A stretch of DNA of 64,000 nucleotides from Spirometra erinaceieuropaei (Eukaryota; Platyhelminthes; Cestoda; Diphyllobothriidea; Diphyllobothriidae). How positions within the stretch are numbered: the stretch's first letter is position 1; each line of letters begins with the position of its first letter. Position numbers and translations under genes: made by a program. The stretch covers positions 1,052,721 to 1,116,720 of the forward strand of contig CACRXP010000070.1 in NCBI GenBank assembly GCA_902702965.1, written 5' to 3'. A model generated the notes under the pieces. That model saw only the letters and a program-made list of their open reading frames with translations. It made no database searches and was not told where the DNA came from. Below are positions 11,335 through 22,899 of the stretch, piece after piece.

Positions 11335-12156
11335 ATGGCAGTCGATTCAGGGTCCTCCAGATATTGGGCAAAAAAACCGCTTCGGGACGGATTCGAACCC
11401 GGGCACAATAGTGATGCTGACATTGTCGCTACCACTACGCCACTTACGCGAGGCAGACGACTTGACAAAAATAATAAAATAACAGAAAAACGCTGTGCAA
11501 ATGACTATTGCGATAAGTCTTCGGCTGTGAAATCACCTCCCGCCAAACGCGCAAGGAGTCTAATAACTTTATTGGATGTTAAATGCGAGGACGAAACCTG
11601 CACGTCATGTTTTAGACTCCTTCAGAAAATCTTGGAGATGGAGAAGGATACAAGGAATTCAAGATTTGAGATGGAGAAGCTGATGAGACTGCCTCACTAT
11701 TCACCCGAAAGGAGAAAGGTGGCGATGTGGGAAGTTCAGAAGATGACCGAAAAAACGGCCAATACGACTTCAATAACTGTATTAGCCCCTGAAAAAAAAG
11801 ACAGCCCGTCTACGGACCCCATTGCAACCGAGACCATATCTCATGTGCGAGCGCAAAATAACCGAAGGGCATCTCAAAAAATCAGGAGACGTCTCAAAGC
11901 ATCCCCAAAAGACCAAGTATGTCAGAGCGCCAGCAGGGGAGAGCAGAGTCCCCACAGAAGACAAGAAGATGCCTCACTGACGCAAGAGGTACCTCATGAC
12001 CAGGAAGCCTCGATAAACGAGGAACCCTGCGGTAGCCATACCACGACAACTGTCGCTGAAGGGGACATCGATGACAACAAAAGCTTTCGGGATGCCAACT
12101 GTGCGTATAAAAATAAACGCCAGCGCCTATTGATCGCAATAAATGCATCATCGTAA
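11335..12156 (+). CDS. LINE 1 ORF1, N-terminal part
   Basis: Likely the nucleic-acid-binding ORF1 protein of a CR1-like LINE. The frame of 273 codons starts at ATG 11335. It has a cysteine pair (CTSC, about residue 88), a short heptad-like stretch (LLQKILEMEKDTRNS) and a basic, low-complexity C-terminal half. The true ORF1 probably continues in another frame at 12123-12686, so a frameshift at about 12125-12160 breaks it. The first 40 codons overlap an antisense tRNA-like unit, so the start may not be original. Confidence 0.6.
   Translation: MAVDSGSSRYWAKKPLRDGFEPGHNSDADIVATTTPLTRGRRLDKNNKITEKRCANDYCDKSSAVKSPPAKRARSLITLLDVKCEDETCTSCFRLLQKILEMEKDTRNSRFEMEKLMRLPHYSPERRKVAMWEVQKMTEKTANTTSITVLAPEKKDSPSTDPIATETISHVRAQNNRRASQKIRRRLKASPKDQVCQSASRGEQSPHRRQEDASLTQEVPHDQEASINEEPCGSHTTTTVAEGDIDDNKSFRDANCAYKNKRQRLLIAINASS
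11370..11459 (-). promoter_or_regulatory. tRNA-like Pol III unit, antisense to LINE ORF1
   Basis: On the minus strand an A box TGGCGTAGTGG (around 11432-11443) is followed by a B box GGTTCGAATCC (around 11388-11400), then about 14 nt later by a run of seven T (11371-11377). Both boxes fit the tRNA internal-promoter consensus and the T run fits a Pol III terminator. The cloverleaf is poor: the T stem and acceptor stem have several mismatches. I therefore call it a tRNA-derived unit, not a working tRNA gene. Confidence 0.5.
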
Positions 12157-12686
12157 AGGGTATGCCTGAGTCTTCTTCAGACATCCCAAAGAACAGAATA
12201 AGCCACGATATAGAATTATTCCAGCAATACCTCAAATCCCTATTACAAGAGAACGAGAACATCACCGTATTGAAAGCTTTCAGAATAGGACCCATTAAGG
12301 ATTTGGAGGGCGAGTCGGGCCATCACAGACCATTAAAAATTATTCTCGAAAGTGAGGAACAAGCACTGTTTCTGTTGAATAGGAAACCAGCACTGCGAAA
12401 TGCCCACCCAACATTTTTTTTTCAACGGGATTTCTCACCGGCCGAACGGGAGAAATGGAGGGAACTCAAGGCCGAACTCCTCAGAAGATACAATGCCGGC
12501 GAGAAAAACCTAAGAATAATGAATGGCAAAATCGTAAATGTTCGGAGCTCATTCCTCTGGAAACAACCAATAACACTGAGCATAATGAACAACCAGATCA
12601 TAAGGAAAGAACGCCCCTATCTGACAAACCTATCAGATAAAACGACGGACAACACACTAACATCCAGTCCAATCAAACAGCAGTAG
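12123..12686 (+). CDS. LINE 1 ORF1, C-terminal part
   Basis: An open frame through MPESSSDIPKNRISHD to a TAG after 12684. It carries an RRM-like pattern (VLKAFRIGPIKD, then RPLKIILESEEQALFLL) and the conserved ORF1 tail REKWRELKAELLRRYNAGEK. In CR1-like LINEs these follow the N-terminal part in one ORF; here they are in a different frame from 11335-12156. The frame is open upstream of the ATG at 12162, which supports a frameshift rather than a separate gene. Confidence 0.65.
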   Translation, partial: APIDRNKCIIVKGMPESSSDIPKNRISHDIELFQQYLKSLLQENENITVLKAFRIGPIKDLEGESGHHRPLKIILESEEQALFLLNRKPALRNAHPTFFFQRDFSPAEREKWRELKAELLRRYNAGEKNLRIMNGKIVNVRSSFLWKQPITLSIMNNQIIRKERPYLTNLSDKTTDNTLTSSPIKQQ

Positions 12687-12778
12687 ACTCGGAAGAGAAC
12701 GATAGACCCGAAAACTCGCGCGAAGTATCCAGCAACTTCGGCCCAAGAATCGTTCGGGAATCTACCCGGTCTAAGCTC

Positions 12779-13413
12779 CGCTTTCTTTATGCAAATGCTC
12801 AGAGTTTGTTTCATAAGCTAGATGAGCTGAAAGTATGGATAACAGATACGCAGCCGGATGTCATTTCTATCACAGAGACTTGGTTCCAGACCGAAGTCTT
12901 GGATGCCGAAATAACACTTGAGGGATACCAACTTTTTCGCCGGGACAGACTGCATAGAAAAGGAGGAGGAATAGCGGTCTACGTCAAGAGAGCAATCATC
13001 GCGTCGGAACACAAAACCGATTGCTCCGGCGACTGTGAAGCAATGTGGTTAAAATTGAGGATGCGTGGCGCACCTAATTTGAATTTCCTGACCGTATACA
13101 GGCCGCCCAATCAAACTGATGAGGTTGACGAGGCGATGTTTGGGCTAATTAAAGAGGTCTCACAAAACCAAGAGGTACTGATAACCGGAGACTTCAACGC
13201 ACCCATGGTCGACTGGAACAATTTATTAGTAAATGGTTCGCGAAATTCGTTTGATTCCAGGTTCTTAAAACTAACGGCTAATCTCTTTCTGGTACAAAAC
13301 GTCACGTTCCCAACCAGGATCAGAGCGGACCAAAGAGCAAATTGTCTGGACCTCGTCCTTACAAAAGACCCGATTAGCCCTGGCGAAATTAGGTCCATAA
13401 CACCGCTCGGTAA
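12779..13413 (+). pseudogene. LINE 1 ORF2, AP-endonuclease domain (truncated)
   Basis: This would nick chromosomal DNA to prime reverse transcription. Readable blocks are LYANAQSLFHKLDELK (catalytic Asn), ISITETW (catalytic Glu), DRLHRKGGGIAVYVK, LITGDFNAPMVDWN (Asp/Asn pair) and NCLDLVLTKD. It stops at SITPLG, just before the SDH motif that should hold the catalytic His. The frame is otherwise open and looks young, but without the His and the RT it cannot work. Confidence 0.85.
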
Positions 13414-13414
13414 N
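13414..13414. other. Single ambiguous base at the LINE deletion join
   Basis: An N separates the endonuclease from the 3' tail. It may be a scaffold join that removed the reverse transcriptase part. Confidence 0.6.
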
Positions 13415-13556
13415 TATTATGTTAAATGTGTATATTACTGACAATATTTCAGTACCATGTCTATTTATAGTGAGATATTGCATGTACCGTTTACAATAGG
13501 GTTTTCAAAGGCATTGCCTATTACTCTTAAAATATACTGACCTATACTGACCTAAT

Positions 13557-14471
13557 TTTCAAATCACCAACAAGTTAGTAATACAACCTGAGGGGCCTTT
13601 CCTGATTGATTTTTGATATTTGCCAACAAAACAACTAACTTGTCGCAATAACATTTCACGTTTTTCATAAGACTCAAGATGTGCAGAAACCGTCTTCTCC
13701 CGCCATGCAACACGACAGTTAGGGTACATAAAAGGGGTTCGTAAGAAAAAGAGGAAGGATATCTGAGTCACAGACGTTTCAAGCCCATTTCGTATTTCGC
13801 CCCGAAGTCGGGACTTGGCATTTGGACATGGGTTCGGTAGATCATTGAGTTTAGGGCTTCATCAGTCCAGGCAGAAAATCACGTAGTGTGGGGTCTGGTC
13901 AAACATACTTGCGGATGGGTAGTCGAGTCGATGTCTGATCCAGAGAGGTGCTTAGAGTGAATTGCAATTCAAACGGACGATTTGTTTTAACTCCTTCATC
14001 CTAAGTAGCCTGCATAAGTCGCACTGATAATTTTCCTTTTGAGGAAGATGCAACCTACTTTTCTACGCTCTTTATGTTTGGGTAGAAAATGTTGCTTTTT
14101 TGATATTATATTACAAATGATAAACTTCTACCGTTTTTCACCTGCAAATTTCCGATGAGACGACGACAGTAGCGACAGGGATCTAGCGTAAGCGAATTCG
14201 CCAGTATCTGGCCACAGAAAGGTCAGAGCCAGTGGACGCTGAACAGGCTGACCGTACTTCTGAAAATTTTGTAAAACAAATTTTGTGACGAGGCCGGATA
14301 TATTCTGGCCAGCATGAAGGGAGAGTGTCCCCCCACATTAGTATATAGAGAGTTACCTCTTGCACTATCAACGCCTCCAATTCTTCGTCGGCATTTGCAC
14401 CAACAGATGACAAAAAATATTAGACCCGTCGCTGTGTTTGAGCAAACACCAAATAGAACAGCAGCAGGTCA
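13557..14471. other. Unassigned non-coding sequence
   Basis: No family recognised; short frames on both strands lack motifs. Confidence 0.4.
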
Positions 14472-15385
14472 TGATAAATGTCATAACTTAGGACTGTGTC
14501 TCATGCTTATCAGTTTTATTTTGCCACTATTTAGTCTTGCCCAGAACGGAGCACATTTAGTGGCGTCGGCGAAACATTCGTGTGTCTCTATCCACAGCGA
14601 ACTTTCCACTGAGACACTGACATCGCAAGCATATCTCCGTAGTGGGCAATGGACATCCTTGCATTCTTCGCACTCCAGTCATTGCACGTTCGCACTACTT
14701 ACTTAACGGTCTTCCCGCCTATTTACTTCATTTTCACTTACCCTCCCCCCATCCGCGTACTGACCATTTAGCGTGATTTACACTCAATTAGAATGCTCTT
14801 GACAGGCCCACGAAATTGTACGCCCAACCAACAGTCATTTCAATATTGTGGTCCTTCTTAATTCTGCTGCTGGAATGCAGCGATTGTTTAGTGGTTTTGA
14901 GTAGTCCCAAAATCTTCGCCTCCGACGTCGACAGTTAGCAAGGACCGGAGTCCTACAATTTCGCTGAAATTTATGTCGTGTCCTCCAGAATCGATTGAAT
15001 TGATTCCCTTTTTGCTGCGTAGTGGATTGTTAAATAAAGCATTCCGTAAAAAAGTGCATCTTCCAACGCAGCGCCATTTGAGGAATCACGTTCAGGGCAG
15101 GGGCAAGCGAAGGCAATGAGCCAAGCTGTGGTTTTCAGACGAGACCCTCACTTTCGGGGAAATTTGCGTAAAAAATCTCCCAGGGAGTGGCCGTACGACC
15201 TAACTCACACAACTTCAGGGCACCGAAACGCCCCTCACGACGATCACACAAGCGGAGTAATACACAATATATGCCAAGGCTTTTGAACAAATATTTCCTA
15301 ATGAGTACTGATACGGTGTCTTTGAGGTAGTAAGCGTATCACACTCACCAACTGTGCCGTAAACATTGATCCTCCGGCTCTTCCG
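14472..15385 (+). repeat. Unclassified repeat R3, copy 1
   Basis: This matches 15420-16105 block by block (for example CATTCTTCGCA at 14661 and 15453, GTGCCGTAAACATTGAT at 15354 and 16082) and more distantly 37890-38500. No coding potential or terminal signature is visible, so I cannot classify it. Confidence 0.65.
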
Positions 15386-15419
15386 GCATCATTAATTCCT
15401 CATGGATGCATTTCACAAA

Positions 15420-16105
15420 CAAATATCGCCGATGTGCGCAATGGATTTCCTTGCATTCTTCGCATGCCGGTCAATTCACTTTCGCTTTACTCACTCAGCG
15501 GTCGTCCAGGCTATTTAATTTAATTCCAATTGCCACACCGTTCGCGTACTGATCATTTAATGTGATTGACACTCACTTAGCAGGTGCAGAAGTTTGTACG
15601 TCCGGACATCAAATTATTCCATTGTTCCGATTTTTCTCAATTCTGCTGCCGGAATGCAATGGCTGTGCAGAGGCTTCCAGGAACCTTCCACGTCGACAGT
15701 CGGCCAGGAAATGTTTACCTGGGTTCCCTGAAATTTCTGTCGTGCCCTGCAAAATCGCTTGAACTGATTCGTTTATTTCCCTGTAGTGTATTGTTTGTTG
15801 AATCATTCGAGGCAAAAGTGCATCCTCCAATGCAGCGTCATCCGAGGAATCGCGCTCATAGTAGACGCGAGCAAATGTAACGAACCGTGTTGCGAGTTTT
15901 AGGTGAGACTCTCATTCTCGGCGGAAACCTGAGTAACTCACATGCAGTACACTGAAACCTTCCTCACGTCGATCACACAAACGAGGGAATGTACAAGGCA
16001 ACCAAAGCTCATGAAAAAGTACTTGCTAATGAGTACTGATGCGATGCCATTGCAGCAGTAAGCGTGCAGTAGTCACGAACCGTGCCGTAAACATTGATTT
16101 TATGG
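15420..16105 (+). repeat. Unclassified repeat R3, copy 2 (tandem)
   Basis: A head-to-tail diverged copy of 14472-15385, offset about 730-790 bp. The offset changes along the pair, so insertions and deletions have accumulated. Confidence 0.65.
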
Positions 16106-17384
16106 CTCTGCCGTCCAAATTTGCTATCCATTTTCATTGCATGGGTATTTTGTTGCTCGAAGGTTAGGTGAGTAATCCATCCCGATGTGTCAGTTGTTAG
16201 AACATTTGAGTATATTTTCTTAACTTAGTTTATCTTCCGAAATGTTTGTGGTCCATGCATTTGCGAATCACGAGCTGATTTGTGCTTCCGGATGTTGGGT
16301 GTTTGCAGACCGATAAGACTGTACACCTGTGACTTCAATCTGTTTCAGAGCATCCATAGTGCAGCCAATTTTGCAGAGATACGACCAGATGTGACTGCAG
16401 TTTAGGGCGTTCTGAAGGGCAGCTCATCTACAGGTTCTTCCCCGGAGCCTCAAGTAGGTCAGTGAGGTGTATGTGGGCGAGATGAACTGTCGATGGGGAG
16501 AGTAGATATTTTGATCCATGCACTGGTTGATCAGTGATGAGGTCGTTGACCCGCTGACAACCAACCAGGACGACATGCGATCATAAAATGCGAATGGAGC
16601 GTGGACATCACTGAGACTAACAATGACCGAAATTTGCCGCGTGGCCGTACTCTGTCTATTGCCTGACGAGATTCTGTGTAGAAGTTGACGCGGTGATGAT
16701 AGGAGACATTCGTGTTGTTGGTGGATGGGTCATATGAATCAACTGGCGCCGCCTGACAAATAGCCACCGACCTGTCCGTACTAATGCTCAGTTCGAGGTT
16801 TGTGCAGACTCACGAAAAGAGGTTACTCCCGTTGAGGCAGTTTTCCGCGGTGGTTGGACATACGGTTTGTGGCCAAGTTTCAGAATTATAAGTGATCTAA
16901 TCGCAGGCGAGTATTGTTCTTCGATACATATCGATCTTTGGCCGAGCGCGATATTTCAAGTGCGATCAGACGAGCGGACGGTGGCTACTTACTAGCAATT
17001 GAGTAAAAAAGAGCTTCTTGACTCTGTGATACTTGCAGCTGTGTCACCACTATTCAGTGCACTAAAAGACGCCCCTTCTGGGCAAAACTGTTTAGCGCTA
17101 ATCGTGACCGATTTAAGGCAAGCTGTGCTGCTCGGCTGTGCTGGGCCCGACTGTAATAATCATAGATTGCTGGAAATCTACCCCATACCTTGGCTCCGAC
17201 GGCATCTGGGGTTTAAAAAGCACATTTGAAGTTGACACAAACTTTGGCGACACGCCAGGAAACGGCGCTGTTGTTGCAGGTGCTATCACGACCCCACCGC
17301 TTGGTTATGCAGGTCGTGAACATAGCTGCCCAGTCAACCTCCTCTTTTTCTACCTGTCGCGGTGACGTTATTGTTGTTGCTGGT
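16106..17384. other. Unassigned non-coding sequence
   Basis: No gene recognised. A minus-strand frame at 16531-16767 is open for 78 codons without a motif. Confidence 0.4.
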
Positions 17385-17640
17385 TAAGTACTGGTCATTT
17401 TTTGAGTGGACGAGAGAGTGTGGAGCGCAAAGCCAAGGTGTGGGCTCGATCGCGCCATCCACCTGCGTCCCCCTCCCCTCTTCCGGTCTTCTGATTAAGC
17501 CTTGACATCGGATTCAAGTATGGGGAGGAGAGTGCGGTATATGTTGCGCAGGCCTACACTCACCATAAACTAATTTACGCGCAAGTCCCCTTGCCTGCTT
17601 CACCTTGCTGTGGAGTACATGGGGACATCGTGGGATTTTA
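17385..17640 (+). repeat. Interspersed repeat R2, copy 1
   Basis: A family of about 220-250 bp with the order CACCTGCG, a C-rich stretch, TTGACACCGG-type block, GGGAGGAGAGTGCGGTA, CACTATAAACTAATTTACGCGC and CACCTTGCTGTGGAG. Other copies start at 22900, 29215 and 49893 (plus) and 47228 and 47641 (minus). There is no ORF; a SINE or MITE origin is possible but unproven. Confidence 0.65.
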
Positions 17641-18682
17641 TTACGGCCATTCGAGTTGACACAAGTTCAAAATGCTCTGTTAGCCTACAAAGGAAGCGGT
17701 CTATTGCGCTGATTTTTATGCAGCCTAGAAAGCTTGGACGAGGAAACTAGCGATCCCAACGACCGAGGGATTCTTCTAGACAATAGCAGATGCAGTATGC
17801 CTACATGGCCGGGTGGTGCATCGAACGTCAGTTTATCAGATGATTGGTGGTTCAGAGAAGACAGGTCCTGTCTCAAGACGAAGAAAGAACAGCACGCGCC
17901 GGCACTTTGGGACAACAGATTTAACACTGACTTTTTAGTAGCACGACAATAATATGCCATACTACAAAGCGATATGTTCCAAACACGGAAGATATGGGGC
18001 CGCAGATATCAATAACGTTTATGATTTCAGCTAGGTTGACACATCTTTGACGGTAGTCCTGGCAGTTGTTGGACTTGAAGAATCAACGTCGAAGACGTAA
18101 AGCGAAGTTCATGAGGGACAGAAACGATATGGTCATTCATTAGCCTGTCAAAGGGCTATCGTATCGAAACCAAACGTATATTTCTGCTTCTTGACTGTCT
18201 TCAAAAATGACAGATAAGTAGTAGCAGCCCTCACTGTGACGCATTAGGGTACTTATATCCATCATTTAGCATTTCACAGGTCACTATCTTCGTCCTCTTT
18301 TAAATCGGTAGTTTTAATGGTCAGGCAAAAACATCAATTTTGCTTGCCTGACATTTTATATCCGTACGGTTAATTCATGGACACATGCACAGGAAATTAC
18401 AGTATTTATAGGATGCAGTCACAATGCTATTGCATACTTATGACAATTGACGGCTTCCCCCTCCATCGACGATGACTGCCCTCTGGTACGTTGACTGATG
18501 GATGGTCGTCATGCATGTCGATAACTGCCGAAATCTCATCACCCGTGTTGGATTTCGGCGGGATGATGGCTCATGCATCTGCCCTCCCCTGGTCCGTTAG
18601 ACGGGACCTATCCGACTGAGGGCGCTATAGGTCCCTTAAATGGAAAATAAAGCGGCACCATAATCAAACGCCTCAAAAATGT
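17641..18682. other. Unassigned non-coding sequence
   Basis: No recognised feature. The last part could be the 5' end of the LINE that starts to be readable at 18705. Confidence 0.4.
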
Positions 18683-18704
18683 GTAACTAACATTTTAATA
18701 CCAA

Positions 18705-19375
18705 CATGCAGAGTATACTGTCCAAGTTAGACGACTTAAAGACCCACATCTCTAACCTCTCCTCTGACGTTGTCTCTTTGACAGAAACCTGAGTGTCCGA
18801 AAACGTTGACGACCGCGAATTAGTGCTACCAAGATTTCAGTTGTTTCGGAGAGAAAGGAGAGAGCGTCAGGGAGGAGGAGATGTCGTCACTAACGTAAAA
18901 CACGGCCTGCTTGTGTCAGAAAAAAACAGAGCAGTTTACATGCAGCGCCGAGACTATCTGTCTTACTGTAAGAGCACTAGGATCACAAAGCCTTGAAGTT
19001 CAGACCGTATGTCGACCACTGAGGAATGACCCCGAGGCCGACGCTCGTCTGTTAGAGAAGCTAGGACGATTTGCCCTCCAGCCTGACGTCCTGATCATGG
19101 GCGACTTTAATGCATCGCTCACTGACTGGAGTTCAGTATACGCACGCAGCCCAGAACTAGCTTTCGACCAACGTCTCTTGGACATGGTACTCAGGTGATT
19201 TCTCACTCAGTACGTCTTATTTCCCACGGAGGTTCGTGAGGGGCAGCAGTCAAACTGCTTGGACCTGGTGCTCACGAAATCGATGGACAGCACAGATGAG
19301 GTGTAATGTCTGCCTCCCCTAGGCCGAAGCGACCACGTCGCACTTCAATGTGACTATTCAGTCTTTTTCGTGCCT
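18705..19375 (+). pseudogene. LINE 2 AP-endonuclease remnant
   Basis: Blocks in order are SILSKLDDLKTHISNL, VVSLTET followed by a TGA, LFRRERRERQGGGDVV, LIMGDFNASLTDWS, NCLDLVLTKS, and PLGRSDHVAL, which keeps the SDH motif that LINE 1 has lost. Stops at about 18790 and 19196 and frameshifts break it. Confidence 0.8.
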
Positions 19376-19404
19376 AAACAGCCCACCAAAACTAGAAGAA
19401 ATAT

Positions 19405-21390
19405 TTGGCATGGAGACTTCGAGCAAATGAAGGCCGCAATCAACAATACATCTGGGAATCGGCTTTTTCCGGAAATATATCGGAGGATTGGAAATGGTTC
19501 AGTAAATTATTGCATGTTCTCCTGACAAACCACTGTGCCCTTTCACAGAAGGGGCTAAACAATCGACCCCGATGGCTGACCCAGGCATTAAAAAAGGAAA
19601 TAAATAAAAAGCGGATATTGTGGCAGAAATTTCTAACTGATGGGAATCCTGTATCCATAAATGCATACAAAGCACAGAGGAACTTAGTCAAACGAGCAAC
19701 TCTTAGGACACGACAAAATTTTGAATAAGACCTACTAAATTATGTTGTGGAAAATCTGAAATTATTCTACAGCTATATAAAAAGCAGCGCTCGAAACAGA
19801 AATCCAATCCCCTCCTGGAGACAAGCGGGACGTAGAGATTGGTGAGGGTGGAGAAAAAGCCGAGCAACTTTCACAATTTTTGAAAACCATATTTACGAGT
19901 GAAAGCGCATTTATTTCTTCCGACTAGGACTTCGATGAGGGTCCAACAATTGAGCCTGTATCTTTTGATGTAGCGACTGTTCGCAAAGAGCTAATGACAC
20001 TAAGTGAGTCGAAATCACCAGGTCCAGACGACATACCGCCTAAGTTACTGAAGGAGCTCGCTGCCGAACTAGCCAAACCATTGTCCATGCTTTTTCAAGC
20101 CTCGTTCGAAGCCGGCTGTTTACCGGAAGACTGGAATTCTGCGCGGATCACACGACCGTATAAAGGAGGCAGCAAGGCCTCCGCAAACAATTAGAGGTCA
20201 ATTAGCCTCACCTCCATCTGCTGCAACCTCATGTAAAAATAATCAAGCGAGAGCTAATGCGCTTCCTAGAGCAGCATAATCTGTTATCTGATGCGCAGCA
20301 TGGGTTTCGTAGTGGCAGGTCTTGCGTGACTAACTTGCTCAAATGTTTAGAACGTTGGACTCGGTTAGGTGATGAAGGCAATGCGCTGCATGTAGTCCAT
20401 ACCGGCTTTAAAAAGGCATTTGATAGTGTCCCACATCAGCGGCTCCTGCACAAACTGGGCCGAACAGGCGTTAGAGGTAACCTCCTAAAATGGACTCAAA
20501 GCTTCCTATTTGACCGTTCTCAATCTGTCCATGTCGGTGGCCAGCAGTCGACGGAGGTTGCCGTTGAAAGCGGTGTTCCCCAAGGCTCAGTTCTTGGGCC
20601 TACTCTGTTCAATCATTACATCAACGATTGCGTTTGTGAACTGCATGGTGATTTCGCCATGTTTACGGATGACATTAAGCTCTGGAGCGTCATTCGAACT
20701 GCCGACGACGAAGAGCATTTGCAGACAAATCTAAATCGACTCCGGCAGTGGTCAAAGGACAGGCTTTTGCTGTTCAATGAGAAAAAAATGCAATATGCTA
20801 GGAGTTGGCAGGACCGAATCTCAGAACCATGTGGCTTACTGCCTGAATGGTATAGCACCGAAAGAAGTGAACACACAGAAGGACCTGGGAATACGGATTA
20901 CGACCTCGCTCAAACCCTCCCTGGATTGAACGAAGGTAGCCAAGTCTGCAATGTCAGTTCTCTACTTTGTCAAGCGGGCTTTCTCTGCCTTTGATGAAGA
21001 CCGCTTCGCTAAAGTCTTTTGAACGTTTGTTCGCCCGCAATTGGATTTTGCTATCCAAACTTGGAAATTCTGGACCGCGAAGGACCTCAGCGTCCTCGAA
21101 AGGGTTCAAAGGCGTGCAACGAAGCTTGTAACATGACAGGGTTCACTACCATATGTAACGCGATTAGCTAACCTTGATCTCTTTCCCTTGAGTTACAGGC
21201 AGTTACGGAGTGACCTGGTACAAAACTTCCGTATCATACGCGGTCAGGACTGCAGCCTCGTACAAGGGGACTTCTACGACCTAGCAACCACCCCAGACCT
21301 ACGTGGTCATCCATTCAACTACGTGTGCCCGGGGTCAGGCTGGACACACGAAAGTTCTTATCTAACAGAGTGCTAAAGGATTGGAACGCC
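19405..21390 (+). pseudogene. LINE 2 reverse transcriptase and C-terminal region
   Basis: The linker (RWLTQALKKEINKK) is followed by the RT: KSPGPDDIPPKLLKEL, then a TAG near 20192, then LLSDAQHGFRSGRSCVTNLL, FKKAFDSVPHQRLLHKLG, SGVPQGSVLGPTLF and MFTDDIKLW. Motif A normally reads (Y/V)xDFxKAFD; here it is HTGFKKAFD, so the first catalytic Asp is replaced by Gly. The motif C Asp pair is kept. The C-terminal part (VLERVQRRATKLV, FPLSYRQLRSDLV) is split by further stops. Clearly inactive. Confidence 0.85.
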
Positions 21391-21844
21391 TGCCTCGGTA
21401 TGCTGTTATGTCTGCTTCCGCCGAGGTCTTTATGACGAAGTTGGATTTCTATAGTAGTGTCCACCAAATTACCACCTGACCTCTGTAACCTCGACGAATC
21501 CCACTGTCATAATACTACTTGGTATATTTCAGTAACATTTTAAATTGAATTTCTTATTGTTTGCAGCCCATCGCCTACGCTTACTGACATGCACTTATGC
21601 CACTTTTGTCACTGGGTATATTATGTATTTCCCTGCAACCGAAACGACCGCCGTACTACTGCTTGTACCGCTAACACTCAAGACAGTGTACAGCGTAAAG
21701 AGTTAACGCTTTTCCGATTACTTGTTACCTTTATGATACCTTTTTAAGTTTTTGAGTGTTTGCAGTTGCTTTTAAACAAATAGGTAGTTCAAAGGTGAAG
21801 ACCTACATTTCCCTCAATAAAACTGAACTGAAATGAACTAACTA

Positions 21845-22032
21845 TCAAGGCAGCCACAAAGACAAGAAGGGCGGAACGGCTATTTCTGGCTTGTTAGTCA
21901 TCATCAGCCAGTCATACGCAACCCTAATTGCGGATCGCCTGAGCTGTGTACTCGGGTTATTTGGTCCTTGTGTGGGACACCGCCATTGAGTCATGGGTCT
22001 GTTGTACTGTTGGTTGTGATATGGACGAGCAC
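21845..22032 (-). mobile_element. tRNA-derived SINE, diverged copy
   Basis: The body block TGGCTTGTTAGTCATCATCAGCCAGTC matches the family; the tRNA-like head (about 21945-22025) is strongly diverged. The SINE 3' end lies only 8 bp from the 3' end of LINE 2. Confidence 0.7.
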
Positions 22033-22899
22033 ATTGCCCAATCCGATTGGTGAGCACCCATCTATCATTTCCAATCACAACTGACAAGACAACTGTTGTT
22101 GAAACTTTCGTGCATGCCAACAAAGTGGGCATTCTTTTTTTCCTTCAGTACCTCCCTCAGAACTGATCGGCGGTTGACTTAGTAGTCTGTGACGTCGGCC
22201 TGTTAGCAGGCCCTCGTGTAAGCGGCAACGTCGTTAACCGGTCATGCCCCAACTCCATTCCGGAGTTGAGTTCAGTAGGCTAGCGTATCGAGCGTGTATA
22301 AATGAACGGTCGACTCAACGCTCGTAGGCTCAGCTGGAGCATTGTTAAAATTACACTGCAGTGACATTTACAATATCCCTCCCGTTGGCATTAACCAACT
22401 GTCGTAACACACAAACTAAGGAATTTTTATCACATTATTCTACTCAAGTGCGTAAGTACTTATGAAGTTGATCCATCACGGTGCGCCAATCTCCGTGGCT
22501 CGGAGAGCTGTCGGCTGACGCCACAACTCAGTCCACGCAGTCCGCCAAGCTGTGTGTTTGTGATTGCGTAGAATGGCGGACTGTAGGCCTGAGAGCTACG
22601 TTATCACGGTTTCTTCATAGCCTGACCTGTGGCCCTTTCACGCATGTGAGCAGTATTTGCTACTTAATAAGTGGCCCCTTTCAGTCGCTGCCCGACTGGT
22701 TACCCAGCCTTTGAATAGTGATGGCCCAGGCAGCTGTGTGGCTGTGTGTGTGACCCTTCTGGGCCCCTAGGTTTGAGATCGTCTGCTATACCATGACCAG
22801 CAAACTATGGTCCTAGCAACCTGATGCCTAGTTCCCTGTCAGCAGATGCACTAACGCTACGCTGGTTGTGTGCATGACTATGCAGTCATCCACGTTTGT
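22033..22899. other. Unassigned; possible promoter-like stretch
   Basis: A segment from TGTTAGCAGGCC (22199) to about 22365 contains a TATAAATG at about 22298 and looked LTR-like, but I find no target duplication or primer site, so I do not call an LTR. The rest is unrecognised. Confidence 0.3.

Larger units (their letters stand above)
11239..13556 (+). mobile_element. CR1-like LINE 1, internally deleted
   Basis: Order: 5' tandem repeats, ORF1 (11335-12686, one frameshift), ORF2 endonuclease (12779-13413), then an abrupt join at an N to a 3' tail. The tail (13415-13556) ends in repeated ACTGACC-type units preceded by a conserved AAAGGC..GCCTATT hairpin. The same tail ends the LINEs at 18683-21837 and 31865-32150 and the fragment at 50547-50628. 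The reverse transcriptase is missing. Confidence 0.85.
18683..21837 (+). mobile_element. CR1-like LINE 2, degenerate
   Basis: This contains an endonuclease remnant, linker, reverse transcriptase and C-terminal region in order, then a 3' tail with the hairpin-like AAAGGTGAAGACCT block and ACTGAACTGAA repeats ending near 21837. ORF1 is absent, so it is 5' truncated or unrecognisable there. It is related to LINE 1 but clearly older: many stops and frameshifts. Confidence 0.85.

Noticed and set aside
11370..11459. A functional tRNA gene
   Set aside because: A and B boxes are good, but the T and acceptor stems do not pair well.
22199..22365. Possible solo LTR (TGTTAG start, TATA-like box)
   Set aside because: No target duplication, primer site or second copy seen.
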